The position numbers and the translations under genes are program-made. The notes beneath the pieces were generated by a model. The model saw only the letters and a list, made by a program, of their open reading frames with translations, made no database searches and was not told the origin of the DNA. From Azolla caroliniana (Eukaryota > Polypodiophyta): a stretch of DNA of 64,000 bases. Shown here piece after piece: positions 41,035-54,700 of this stretch. The number at the start of each line of letters is the position of its first letter. Position 1 is the stretch's first letter. The stretch is from NCBI GenBank assembly GCA_043228905.1, contig JBHGNT010000012.1, positions 2,852,001-2,916,000 of the forward strand, in the 5' to 3' direction.

Positions 41035-44000
41035 ATGAATGATTCCAAGACTCCAAAGGTCGCGTTCCAATCCTCAAGAAACTGTGCAATGGACATCGAT
41101 AATCGGAACCAGAACCACCATACATTATCCGAGATATTTTCGTGATCCCATAGAGCGAGTCTAATGAAAAAAAAAAAAAAAATTGGCCCCAATGAGTTCT
41201 ATTTGAGCTCATCGATGAGAATCCAAATTTTCCATTGCCTGTCGATGTTTGGTTGGTGCTCTCGACTTTACCATTATTGTCGAAGCTGTTGAGAAACTTG
41301 GGTTCGGTGGTTTTAGTCCTGATGCAAAGATTGAAGTGTGTGTGTGTTGTATTGTGTACATATAGTATGTATGTGAAAGACTCATATTGAAAAGATAAAA
41401 GATGTCGTTAGATACAAGCATTGGGAAGAGACCTAGATATTAGTGTTATAGATGAGCTAGTCAATAGTTGGCATTGCGAGGATTCAACCTTAGATTCATG
41501 GACATTCACTGACGCAATATTTTATAGATGACCATTGAACCAATGATTCATAATGAAGAACTTCTAATTATGAATAGTCAACTCTTGTCAAAACTAACGT
41601 TCAAACTCATAATCAACAACGCCTATGAATGCAATACATTCGATCTTGATCAATAGAAGAGGCAATAGCTCATATATGGAAATAAATTTTGTCATGTATT
41701 CCTAATTCATATGTAGACATAGCATCCTTATGGTGGTCATGTTCTATTTTCACATTTACTTCAAGGAAAAGAACCTCGTGTTTCTAATTCTAAGGTTTTA
41801 GAAAATCTCATAGTCCAAATACTTAACATTCCTAAAAAATCTATTATCACTTATGTGTCATAAAATTATTACATACTAAGGGTTGTTTTAAAGTGATAAG
41901 AATGAAATAATCCCTTAAAGATTGTTTGTTGTTGCTTGATATGACTTGAAAGAATCCCTGAATTTGGTTAAAAAGTGGCTCCTTCTCTTTGATTAAAGTG
42001 GGTTTTCCCTTTCTAGAGGATCCAAGGGGTAGAAGGAGATGAAGATCAAGTTGTGGCACAAACACATGATGGGATACTTAGGACAACTCTTATGGGTAAA
42101 ACCCTTGTTCATGTATAATGAAGATTGCATTCTCATCAATACAACTCTTTTACAAAGAAGAAAAGCAATATGTTATCTATGTAACGTAGAGCTATACCTT
42201 GAGACAATTTGTCTCCATATTTAAGATTCCCAATCAACATTTATGAAGTATCCAATAGATTGCCACTCAAATACTTGTTTCATTGGTTTATCTCTTGTAC
42301 AATACATTGGAAATTTAGCATCTAAATACTCCGTTGAGTGGATAGAATTCTCATGAGTTCTTATGAGTGCAATGTCAATATGAAACGTGCAAATTGAGTT
42401 CAATTGTCCTAGTTCACTTTTCCTATAATTTTTTTAGTAACACGCCACACTAACACTGTAACCCAAACATGGATTGTACCTTTCCAAACATAACATTTTT
42501 GTTTACCCACGATATATAACTAAAAGAAGACTACAAAATACCACGTTTACACTCTTTTAAAGATTATATATCAGATATTATAGGTGACAATATTAGTAAT
42601 AAATATTAACACATTGAAACATTCAAGTAGGTGCATGTGTTACATGCTATTGATAACATGGATAAGACTTGTTATTACATGCCACTACCTATGACTTACG
42701 GCCCCTTGCTTTGTATGCATATTACTTATTAGAATCCAAGCTATGTGGAGTTAAATTCTAGGATCAACTCAAAGTTAATAAAGAGATGTATTCAAAGACA
42801 TTTTACTTGGTCATTGAATCAAAGAATATTTGCTATCACATCATTTGAGAATATAGCAAGAAACTATGCATTTTGATTGTTTATTACAACACATTGAGAG
42901 AAATTGGAATAGTTCTCACATCTCAACTTGTTTTTTTAATAGATCTATATTGAGTACATTGCTCCCCTCAATGGGGGACTTGCGCAATTTTTAATGCCTC
43001 ATGCAGCATTTACAATTTTGCAGCATTTACAATTTACAATTAACTCTAGCCCAAGGCAAATCCTAGAGCCACATAGAACATTAAGTTTTCAGTTACAATA
43101 ATTTACATTGCATCAAGTGCTTGTGCTTCAGAAGCTTTCATGTCATTGCAACCACAACTTCCTTTCTCAATTCTTACACCTTTTTGGATCCACATAAAAA
43201 TATGCATAATTGCTGGAACATGTACGGAACACGTGTCTCTTTCTTTCTGTATAAAATTGCATGGATGCTTTCACAACATAGCAATCCCAACTTGTTTTCT
43301 TGGTTCTAAAGGTTTTCTGAATCCACGGACGAATATACACAGTTGCTGGAATGTGTATAAAACATGAGTTTTCTCTCAAAATAGAATAACATGGGAAGCA
43401 AGTGAAAAAGAAGAAGACAGGCAAAATTTTCAGTTCGAGGTGGATGCATGATATGCAGAAATGGTTTAGAAGATCGCAATACACATTACGCCTCAAATAA
43501 ATTCCTCAGTGAATTGTGTTTTTTCTGCAATGCTGATGGTTTAGAAGATCGCAATACACATTACACCTCAAATAAATTCCTCAGTGAATGTTTTTTTTCT
43601 GGAATGCCAATGTATCACAGCTTGGGAGAGAGATAGAGGCTCACTTACAGTACATATGCTGCACAAATCCAGAAAACCATCTTTTAACAGAAAACAACAC
43701 TCACCCATATATGCAAGAGCCCATGCCTCTGTCCACCATCCACACTACTAATTTCATACGACTTAGCTCACTCTCTTCAATGTGAAATGGGGACTCTTCA
43801 ACCATGAATGTTTTTCCCCAAACAAGTTCAGTGAGTCTTATGTATCACTTCAAATCCAGCTCAACCCAAATAAGAGATCGATACACTCTTGTGTATCTTG
43901 TTGATCTTATATAGAGATGTCATCACTGAATCAATAAGGTGGAATCAGTCAGTTTCGGTAAAACAACCATCAGGATTGGCAGGACTTGAACCCGCCGGTT

Positions 44001-45105
44001 TGGAAGATGGAGGCACTGTTTTGGTTAAATGAAGTAACTGGAATTTCGATAGATATTCAATTGCAGAATTATGATGCAAATCCGTACAATGAAAGGCTGT
44101 CGTCAGTCTCCGACAATAAAATGTTCCCTAATTTGGTCCAATTGATTCTATCTATTAAGGAAAGTGGAGATGATGAAAGCCTGTTAATTTTCACTACACC
44201 CTTGATACATAGATGTCCATCTGTTTCCCAAGCAGAGGATATGCTCATTATGTCATACAGGACAATCTGTGGAACACTACTGAAGCTACAGTACAGTTTC
44301 CTATGAGATCTAAGAATGTTTCCATTGCCTCTTTAAGGAGGGATTCCGACCATTCTCCTGAGTCATGGACTTGATCAGAGATGCTTGGGGCTGTTTCTAT
44401 GAGAGATTTGTAGATTTATAGTCTTTCTTGAAGAGTAGCCAGCTAGCAGGACTTGTACAAAGGCAGATGACAGGCTTTCCACTAAATGAGCTCAGAATGG
44501 GATAGATACCTCAACACAAAATGGGTAAGCACAATGCCCTACAGTCCCCGAATACCAACATACACAGGTTTCAAGGGTTAAAACTTGCCAAATGTCTGAG
44601 ACCTCAACAATAGGTTTTTTCATAATATGTTCAAAATAGTCCAAATGACAAGATGGAGATATTGTTCCAATTTTTACGATAATGGGAACTACAACACAAT
44701 TGGAATATGCATAATGCTTTCATGTTTGACAGTAGACATGGAGTGGAAGCCTATATGACGAAGTAGAAAGGTATTCTTATGTGGAATTTCTGGATGTTAA
44801 AGCATGTGGGGATCATTTCCTCAAATGCATATTCAGGTTTTCTAGTGGCATTACAGAACGTCCCTCTCCCAACATAGGATAGGATAGATAGGTAGAGGAG
44901 ACTCAGAAGTGTTGTAACAAGTGGATTTTACATACAATTAATATAATTGTGTGCTTTTACCAAAATCAAATATAGGATATGCATCTAATGTATCGCTCAT
45001 ATGTGTGAGATATCTCAAGATGAATGCCACTCATGTGGATCTCTTTTCTCTAAGGGTTTCCATATTTATAAAGGATCCAGTGTTTGAATCAGTTTAGACA
45101 GATCC
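41035..45105. other. intergenic stretch without supported genes
   Basis: AT-rich, with only short ORFs. Notable contents: a poly-A run at 41,166-41,180, a 75-bp direct duplication at 43,462-43,611 (TGGTTTAGAAGATCGCAATA units), and a 106-codon plus-strand ORF (43,986-44,306) with no recognised domain. The part from about 44,900 may be the eroded 5' part of the LINE. On the minus strand, CGGGTTCAAGTCCTGCCAATCC (43,972-43,993) resembles a tRNA T-arm, but no tRNA is complete. Confidence 0.5.
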
Positions 45106-46239
45106 TTGGGCATTATATATGAGGCAAATTTGTTTGTATATATAAAAAGAGGGGATCTTAGGGAGTTATATATTGCAATTTGCTACTTTCCACCTGCCTA
45201 CTCAAGGTTTGCACCTCTAGGTGAATCACCATATCTACCACTATATGATGATATCATAAGATTTGCTACTATGGGGGACATAATACTATTAGGAGATTTT
45301 AATGCAAGAACCAAGGATGAACAAACAACTATGTTTAACACCAATGAGGCTGTTTATGGAGAAGTTATGGCGGAAGAGGTTGGTCTAAAGCAACAAGCTC
45401 AAGATATGAGTGCTATAACTGAATATGGAAAACACTTTCTAGCCTTGGGAAGCGCGCATGGATTTGTGATATATAATGGCTTGTCACAATGGCCTGGATC
45501 AGATGCTTTGACATGTTGGAACCCAAAAGGGGGTGCCAGCACAATCGATTATCTAATGGGATCTCCATCTCTTATACCTGAAATAAAAGTGTTCACTATA
45601 TCGGGAAGACCTATTGGCTTGGCAGCTGATCATGCATATCTACGCTTTGAGGTAATGGATGGATGCACAAAGGATGTATATGCTAAGGAGAGTGGGCTGG
45701 CTAAGTATCTATTCACTCGCGAGACAATTGATGTGTATAGTTGTGGTGTATACGATGGCATGCTAGATTTGGATCCATTCGCACCCCTTGAAGAACTTAC
45801 CCAAGGTTCATCCAAATCATTGCATAAAGCAACCACAAATGCCTTCCCTCACACAACGGCCAATCCCCCCAAACTCGGTAGAGTAATACAAAATAGTTGG
45901 TATGATGAGGATTGTCGTGATACAAGGAAATGCTTGCAGCGTGATGTAACTCAGGGCATTTATACACACAACCAAGCGAGAGCAACCTTCCAACGCCTCG
46001 TGAGGAAGAAGAAGAGATTGTATTTGGCTAAATTTGAAGATCATTTGTATCGCTTGTTTCTAGGACAAGAGAGTAAACGAGCCTGGAAAATGTTTAATGA
46101 GAGGCAACCCACCACACAACTGACCTCACCTGAGGTGTGGCAGGAATATGCAAAGGTTCTATATGATATCCCAGGGCAACCCCCTCTTCCCCACCCAAAT
46201 GCCTCATGCCCACATGAATCAACCCTCTTTACACCATAA
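45106..46239 (+). pseudogene. LINE endonuclease region
   Basis: A 377-codon frame with an AP-endonuclease fold: ILLGDFNARTKDEQ (catalytic Asp-Asn), STIDYLMGS, and the terminal DHAYLRFEV (Asp-His pair) near residue 180. A linker then leads toward RT (NSWYDEDCRDTRKC, AWKMFNERQPTT). The N-terminal endonuclease part with its catalytic Glu is missing or eroded upstream of 45,106, so the start Met is not original. The protein would nick target DNA for LINE insertion. Confidence 0.85.
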
Positions 46240-48394
46240 AATGTAAGAACCGCCATTGATCGGCTACAATTTGGGAAGGCCCAAGATCATGATGGATTGG
46301 TGGGTGAGCACTTTATCTATGCCCGTGACACCTTGCTCCCATTGCTAGCACACATCTTTAATAGAGCCATGTGTGAAGGTTTTCCTACTAGATGGACTCA
46401 ACATACCATTGTGCCAATCCTCAAGAGTGGAGACCCCATGATGCCAAGCAACTATAGGACAATCATGATTGGCCATTACTTGGCTAAACTATATGGCTCG
46501 ATTCTAGAATCAGAATTGAGTATATGGGCAGAGCAAAATGGCTGCCGTTCAATTGGACAAGCAGGCTTTCGGAAGGGGTTCACAACTTTGGATCACATAT
46601 TCACCCTCCGGGCCCTTATTGAGGAGGGTTGAGCCCACAATAAGAGGATTTATTGCTGCTTTGTGGATTTCCGAAAAGCCTTTGACACTGTGCCACGTGC
46701 TCAGCTTATGCAGTGGCTAGAAGCCCTTGGTGTTCCTATAGATATGAAATGGGGAATCTATGCACTCTATGAATCTGTGTCAAGAAAAGTACGGTCTTCT
46801 AAGGGCTTGTCAGCGGTGGTGGCTAGCACAATTGGCGTGAAGCAAGGATGCCCACTATTCCCCACACTCCTCAGTCTCTATATAGATGAGGTATCATAGT
46901 ACATAGAGAGATTTGGGGCTTCTGGAGCACACCTAGCAGGTATAGCTATACAAATATTACTATATGCTGTGATATTGTGCTGATTTCTGACTCTCCGGAG
47001 GGACTACAAAGACATCTAAATGCCTTAAAACTATTTTGTACGGACAAAGGTTTGTCAATCAACATGAATAAGACTAAAGTGATGGTGTTTAACACCACCC
47101 AAGCATGGGTAACAAGATCAGAACCAGAATTCTTGGGAGAGGAAAAGGTGGAATAAACACGCTCCTACACATACCTAGGAGTAACATTTACAGGACCTAG
47201 GTTCTCCTTACAGGAGGCCGCTTGTGCCCGACTTTCTCGTGCATATGCAGCCCTTGCTGCTCTTGAGAGACAATGTGCACATCTGCAGTTCCAAGAGCCA
47301 CGGACTAAGCTATGGTTATTTGATCCACTTGTCACACCAACTCTTCTCTATGGAGTAGAGACATGGGGACTAAGTCCTAACAAGGCAAATCATTGGAAAG
47401 ATTTAGAGAGACCTTTAGTGTCAATGATTGCTTGCATGATAAGGAGCAAAGCATCGGTGCCCCTCCATATAATCCGAGCAGAGATGGGAGCAGCACCTAT
47501 AATAACCGAGGCGTTGTTCCGATCAGTGACATTTATCCAACGTCTTTGGGAGCTCCCTAAACGAAGGTACCCAAGGTTGGCACTTTGTCATCAAAACAAC
47601 TGGCTGAAAATGGAGAGACTCATTGTTGGTATGCTGAAATGCAGCAATGGTTCGAGTCACATGGCATGAGTATAAATGCCCTACCTCCGTTCCAATATAG
47701 CTTGGACTGTCCCCATCTAAATATGACCAAAGTGGAAAAGAATAGAGTGATCCGGACTGATATTATTAACTTGGAAAACAAGATAACATGGATCAGCCCC
47801 AAAATACCACTTGGTACAAAGATGACCCACTATAAGACACACTTCTTACATACATCGGAGGATGGATTTGTCATCAGGCCACCTTATATGGACATACATC
47901 TATCCTATGCGTTGCGTAGTGTGATAGGGCAGCTGCGAACTTCATCACATCAGCTACAGATTGAGGTAGGCAGATATACACGACTACCTCTAGAAGAGAG
48001 AATTTGCCAATTGTGTCATCAAGGAGTGGAATCTGAAGAACACTATGTTTGTCATTGTAGTGTCTTTTATGAAATCAGAGGGAGATACCATTGCCTCTTT
48101 AAACAAGGCTTTGGCCCACTACGCAAGGTAATGGAATAATATGAGGACAAACGATGCCTAGGACTTTTCTTGCTAGAGCTCAAGAGACATCGGGAAAAGT
48201 TGTTGAAGAATACAGCCACACAAGCTCATCCACAAAGAACAATCACAACTTTCTTTAGCCCCATCACTCCTAATGCTAGAAGTCAACCCCAGGATACACA
48301 AATGGGCTCCCGAGCAGGACATAACATAGGGGTTACAATTGATCGGGCAATGGCAATTTGCCGTGCACGTAGGCCTCGGCCCCATGGACCATGA
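46240..48394 (+). pseudogene. LINE reverse transcriptase and C-terminal zinc motif
   Basis: Directly continues the endonuclease frame after stops: LVGEHFIYARDTLLPLLAHI, TQHTIVPILKSGDPMMPSNY, RSIGQAGFRKGFTTLDHIFT, a TGA, then CCFVDFRKAFDTVPRAQLMQ and IGVKQGCPLFPTLLSLYIDE. The catalytic YADD is destroyed by a frameshift: the bases at 46,958-46,985 read LLYA then lose frame before IVLISDSPEG. Later KTRSYTYLGVTF, PTLLYGVETWGLS and the C-terminal CQLCHQGVESEEHYVCHC zinc motif (47,999-48,060) are intact. At least four lesions, so dead. Confidence 0.88.
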
Positions 48395-48749
48395 CCTCGA
48401 CACCCTTGTCATCGACAGATAAAAGCCATTATCTCCCGCCATCGTAGGTGCTTCCCTCGCTTCGGAGACATTTCCATTCTGGATCGACCTATGCTAGAGA
48501 TCTTTCGAAGACAAAAGCTACAATATACCTAACCTGAGGATCTCACATGTGCCAAAAACCAGATTCCCTCATTTCTTTTCTTTTCATGTTATTTACTTTT
48601 ATATTTACCGTGTAATATTTATTTTATTTTGATTTGTTCTCAAAGACGAGACAACACTTAAGATGTAATCTCTTATTTGGTCTTATAGACCATTTTGGCC
48701 TCTTAAAAGACGTTAATATATCTTTCTTTCTTTCTTGTTGGGTCTTAGA
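48395..48749 (+). other. LINE 3' tail abutting SCAMP
   Basis: Non-coding. The LINE's trailing sequence ends with (TTTC)n at about 48,719-48,738, 12 bp beyond the SCAMP stop codon on the opposite strand. Either the LINE was inserted here, or the simple repeat belongs to SCAMP's own 3' end. No polyadenylation signal can be assigned with confidence. Confidence 0.5.
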
Positions 48750-51700
48750 TTATTTTCTCTTTTCCAGATGATGATAAGTTTTCTTTCTTTCTTTTCTCTT
48801 CTTAATGAAATGCAAAATTTTGTATTGCTATAAAACATTTATTAAAAAATTATAGGCAGATTGAAAATTCAGACACTAACTATGTTATGTATGTAGCTAG
48901 ATGAAATAACATGGAGAACCTCTTTGTATGAATTTTCTTTTTACCTCTAAAACCCACAAGCTGAGCACGGCTTCTAGACTGAAACATCCAAAGCCAACCA
49001 TGTAGAATATCTGCTAGATGAGACATAATCAAAATAATTGTTCCCATTTATAAATACATATTTTAAAAGTAGGACTCTAATAAAACTACCCCGATCATTG
49101 CAGAATCAGAAAACATGTCTATTGCAGATAGAATGCCCCTGCAAGCAAAAGAACAAAACGCAAGAAATTATGAACTCCCACAATCATCAAACAAATTAGT
49201 ACAAAAGTTACAAGGATGCAGTGGGACGTCGCCCAAACAAGCAAATGTTAATATTGATTCATTTTATTATTTTCAAAGTTTGTATTTAAAGTCATCTATA
49301 TAGCTTAGAACTAATGAACTCCAATATGAGAAGCAATTAAGTATAACAGGCACAAATAAACTCCCAGGAGAACCAGGTCAATCATTATATATCATAATGT
49401 TGTTCTATCAGTAAAAAGAAACGACAGATCTTCATACAACTCTGAAACTTACGTTAAAGAAAACCCTTTGAAGAAAAGTGGTGGTGCTACCGCAGCACAG
49501 ATTGTGAAACACAAGTGCAGCTGCCAACAGTGACCATTGATTCAGTTCCATACTATGAATGTCTCAAATATTCAAACTAGTAAAAGAACGAGTAATACAC
49601 TAACATACCAAGTAGAACAGGAAAAAGCACCCAAATTTTAGATCACTTTCATTCCTGGAAAATAAAGCATAATACCACCTAAGCAAGCATCACAGATGCA
49701 TTAAGGACAGATTACTGCAGCAAAGAATTTGAATGCACCTCATAGCCCGATAAAGTGGCCTATACCATAAGATATAGGAGCCAGGGATGCCCAAAAAAGC
49801 ATATATGACAGCGAAAATCCATATAATCACTCCTATATATATAATAAACACGCTAAAGTCAGTTTGTGTAAACTAGATATTAACTCCTAAATAAACATTT
49901 GATAACACAAAAATATAACTGCTCAAGTATCAGTAGGCATATACATTATCATCTAAATAGCTTTCCTTCTTCATACATTAATCTTCATCTTTTTCTACTC
50001 AATTTTGCTATACAATTTACATGTAGGACTACATGATTACCATCTTTCTTCACCACCACCCAAGCAGCAGTAACAGAAACCAAGTTCCAAAGTAAGCATA
50101 TTATAATGCCTGCAAGCCCAAAAATATAGATATATAAATTTTGTTAGGGTAATTTCATCATCATAGATCATGTGGTGTCCAGAACAGGTCCTACAACTAA
50201 ATAGAAATGAAACCATTTCTGTAATTGCACACCAAGGATTTGTCATGGTTGTCCATACAGAATTCAATGGATACTTTGGCAAATAGTAATGAAAAACTCA
50301 CTACAAGATTCACAAACATAAATAAATATAGAAAGCAAAAGAGTGGTAGATTCGAAATTGGTTCTATGCCTCTGAGCTTCTCTAGCATAACCAGTGATGC
50401 CTTTCTCCTGAGTCAAGTAAGAATATCTCCATCAATTCTGATTTCTAGCAGAAATGGAATCATTATAACGTGTACCTGTTAAATCCTGCAGCCTAATTGT
50501 GCTAGTGACAAGGTAGTATTGGGTCTCAAAGTTTGAGCGCCATCAATCTTTGAGTATGTGGAGATTTTCTTGAAGAAGTTCAAGATACTTCATTCAATAC
50601 TTCTTTCTACTCTGATCGCAGGTGGTCATCACACTGATTGTCATGTTAACAAGTTTCCAAGAAAGTATGTAAAATTTCTTTTAACAAGTACACGCAGAAA
50701 TTGCTAACCCACTAAAAATATAGCGCTTTCAATTTTCCAAACATAATTGTCCTTTGCTTTAAACCCTAAACCCTAAATGTCCTTTTCAAATCTCATGCAT
50801 GTGAGTTGTGTACTCAAATCACTTCAAAGACAACAGATGGCATAATTAAGTGAATCACAATGTTATTAATATTAAAATATGACATTACCAAGTTTTAATT
50901 TTAAAACATAACATATCATCAAGAACTTGCTTCTTTGAAAATACATCTAATAATAAATTTCTGAATCCCACCTTATCCAACGGCAAGTTATTCTCAAACA
51001 TATCAAACCTAAAATATAATCAGAAATCACATTATGTGAGTTGTAAGTTATTTGATCATATAGATTGTTGGGTTTAGTCTCAACACATAAACATCCCCTC
51101 AATTGGTAGATCCAAGTATAAAAGTGTAGGCATCCCTATGAGTGCCAACGAGTTTCCATTACATACTCTATATAAAGCCCCCCCACCTATATCCATTTCA
51201 TTTTATATATCTCATTCTTGCATATTGTAGTTTTGTGTCTCTTGGTGTAATATAACTGCATTTTGTTTTAAGTTTAATCACATTGCCATTAATGTTAATT
51301 TATTAAAGTCTTTCCTAATCTTTGATCCTCCATAGCAACACACATCTGGTATTTGCAAATAGGGTCACCCATATTACCAGCCTGGCATCATTGAGCAAGT
51401 TGTGCATCTGAAATTATTCCTCAAAAAATGGCTAGGACTGATGTCTAAGATTCGTTTCTACACTGTTATTTTGGTTCTTCTGCTGTGTCAGAATTAAAAA
51501 TAGAAGTTGCATCTGATCCATGCAAGGAAAATATGTTATTGGCACCAAGGACCAAGAATTTCATACAATAAACAAGAAAGAACATGAGGGTTCCCTCACA
51601 CAGCTTTTTATACGGAGTGAAAACGTAGGCTTTTATAACACATTGTTCATGTTAAAGTTGGTACCCAATGTAAAAAAAGAACCAACAAAGTTTTACCTAA

Positions 51701-54700
51701 CCAACTGCTGAATACAAAATACTGTAGACGAAGAAGATGAATAGGAATCTCCTTTGAATCAGGAAAATGAATAATCGGAAAAATTGGTGCTTGATTATTT
51801 CTCTCCATTGAAATTCTATCTGCGCTTTTTGATGGCTATTATTCTGAAGTACTTTCATCAAACAATTGAGACTCTTTCAACGTTGAAACAGTTTACCTTT
51901 CAGAGTGGCATTTTCTCTGTTCTTTAATTCCTGAAATGTACACCAACACGGTCATTGGGATTTGGCAGCTCAATTGTAGACACTACAAGACGAGGAATAC
52001 TAATCCTCTATCATTAAGTAATGATTATGATTAGGTATAAGTCATTTTGCATAAAAGTATCAAATCCTCCTATTCACATATGCCTTCATTGAGAGTGTGA
52101 ATATTCCACTGCCTTCAAAGTCTAGCTTTGAATAAAGGACTGTGAATAGAAGACATTTATCTAAGAACATGACATTGTCTCCATAGTGATTTATACATCT
52201 AACCTCCAATAGTACTCAAAATGTGCCAGTTACTCAAAATAAAAAGCAGCATCAACATACTTGACGGTGACACTGTTAGGTATGGAGAAGCTATTAAACC
52301 TTCCTATCCATTCTCATGTGAAAAGTTAGAAACATATTATTTTTTGCATGTTATCTCCTCTTTAGAGAGATTGCAATTCAATGGTAACAAGTGTAGTGCT
52401 TTAACTTTTCTGAAAGGAAGAGGGAGAAGAAAGTAGATCTGTATTTCATCCATTTGAGTTTTGGATGATTTCGGGAAATTTTCCAAGGTCTCAGAAAAAT
52501 ATGTTAGCTCTATAATTTCTTGCAATATCCTCCACAGAAGATAGATAGGAAACCATGACAAGCTAAAAGAGATTTCACATTTAGAAAGTCAATAGACAAT
52601 TGATTATTGCCCAATATCCACGATCAATGCAATAGACAATTACACAATGGAGAACTAAATTGCCAATTGAAAGAAATTTGTAAAGTTCAACAAATCACCT
52701 TCTCCCTTTGTCTCAGTTCAGCTTCTTTAGCATCAAGTTCTCTTTCTTTTCTAGATAAGTCCTGGTGATGAGAAGTATTGTTAACATCACGGAAACATAG
52801 TAGAAACAAAGGAGTATAGATTAAAGAATCACCATTGTTCTTCTATTTATTTTTGTATCAGTATCTGATGATGGTTCAGACGAAAGAGCATTGGGTCTTG
52901 GTGTAGACATCAAACTACTTGCGTGCATCTGTGTGCACTATACCATTGAACAACAATATGTCATATAAGTTCCAAAAGTTAATACAAAATCATTCATGAT
53001 ATTTGACACACACACAGAATATGCCAAGAATTTTTATGTTTTTTTAGGGTTCTCCTAAATGTATATTAATGTGAATGAATAGTATATGCAATCGCTTGAA
53101 ATATTTGGTGTTCATCATAGTAATCCACAATTGAATCCATGACCATTTCAGTAACAAACAATACTATTACTGAAGAAGGTACCCAAATAGCCTCTAGTAT
53201 TCTTAGTAAAACAAGTGAACCCATCCGAATTGAAAAGAGCTGAAATAGTACTGAAATAAGAATCCTCCCTGGATCAGTTACACTCTATGGGAAAGGAGGA
53301 ACTTCTGTCCTAATAGGACCAGTCATAGAATATAGCGTATTCAACAATTCTTTTGTAGGAATAGTTTCCCATGCAGAAAAGCCAAACACAAAAAAAAGCC
53401 TAGAAATTGAAACCTTTATTTATATTTCCTATAGGGATGGTGAAAGAATCATATTTGGGTCGAGCTGGATTCGAACCAGCATAGGCGTCGCCAGCAGATT
53501 TACAGTCCATCCCCATTAACCACTCGAGCATTGGCCCGCACTTTAAAAAACAAAGAGTAACAAAATGTTTTCGTTTCGGAATTGGAGTTCTATGGTAATC
53601 ATAGCGTCCTGACAAGTTGAATCTCATAACTCATCACTTTTTAGGCACGAGCCAAAGGAATGGGGTTCTTCTATAGAAATATCTCCGATAAGATTCGTGA
53701 GGTTCTTGCCAAATTAGTGCTAACCCCAGGGGAAGTTGAATTCCCACCACCTCCGTGAAAGAGAGTTGCCCTAGGCCTCTAGATGACACCTGGTATATAT
53801 GCCGTTACCTCGAACTTGGAGGATAATCGAACTCCGGCGACTTTACGTAGGGCAGAGTTAGGTTTTTTTGGAGTAGTTGTGGAATAGTTGACAGATGAGT
53901 CAGTTTCAATGTCATTATACAGAACTGTACGTGAGATTCCCACCTCGTACAACTCCTCTTCATTCAATTACTCTTAAGAGAAAGAGTACAAAATTACTTT
54001 CAGCTGTTCTCAGCTACGAAAGAATTTACAAAAAAACTAGAATGTTTTCAACTCATTTTTCAATAGAAAAACGAAAAACCTATCATATTTATGGATAGAT
54101 TTGCTAATGAGTTTCTCACTTTTGCGTGAGTCACGAAATGGATTGGATAGGTTGATGAGTTGGAATAGGCTTATCCATATCATTAAATACACTTCAATAG
54201 GGAATCTATTTCTTTATTATAAAAGATAGTTTGATATCTCTTACATATGCATATAAATCTAAAACAAAAAGTATGAATCATGCATTCTTTCTTGAAGCAG
54301 TTCTATTACTGCAGTAGTTCATGTATGGGTATCCATTTTCATTGGTCACATGACGAGCTTTTCTCCAACTACCAATTAGACTATGCTTTTCTCTCTGTAG
54401 AATCGTTGTGTTTGTTTTAATTATATTCTGATCTTAAATCCAATTCTTCCATTTGATCTTCATTCCATGCAGCAATTTATAGAAACGTGTAGAAGTTTAG
54501 TTTTCCTTCTTACATCAAACCATAAACGAAACTACATGAATTCTAGAACAATTCCACTAATATTGCATCACCATATAGATTGTATATGAGCTACATCTAA
54601 TAGATAGAATCATTAGATCGCTTAGTGTGCCTCGTTCTCTTATTCTGTAGATCTTTCCTTTAGCACTCTATTCTCCTCACTTGTGTTAGTTCACATAAAG

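Noticed and set aside
43965-43995. tRNA-like CGGGTTCAAGTCCTGCC on the minus strand
   Set aside because: Only a T-arm-like piece; no D-arm, anticodon arm or acceptor stem could be matched.
43986-44306. 106-codon plus-strand ORF in AT-rich DNA
   Set aside because: No recognised domain, no splice or promoter context I could support; kept only as a note in the intergenic entry.
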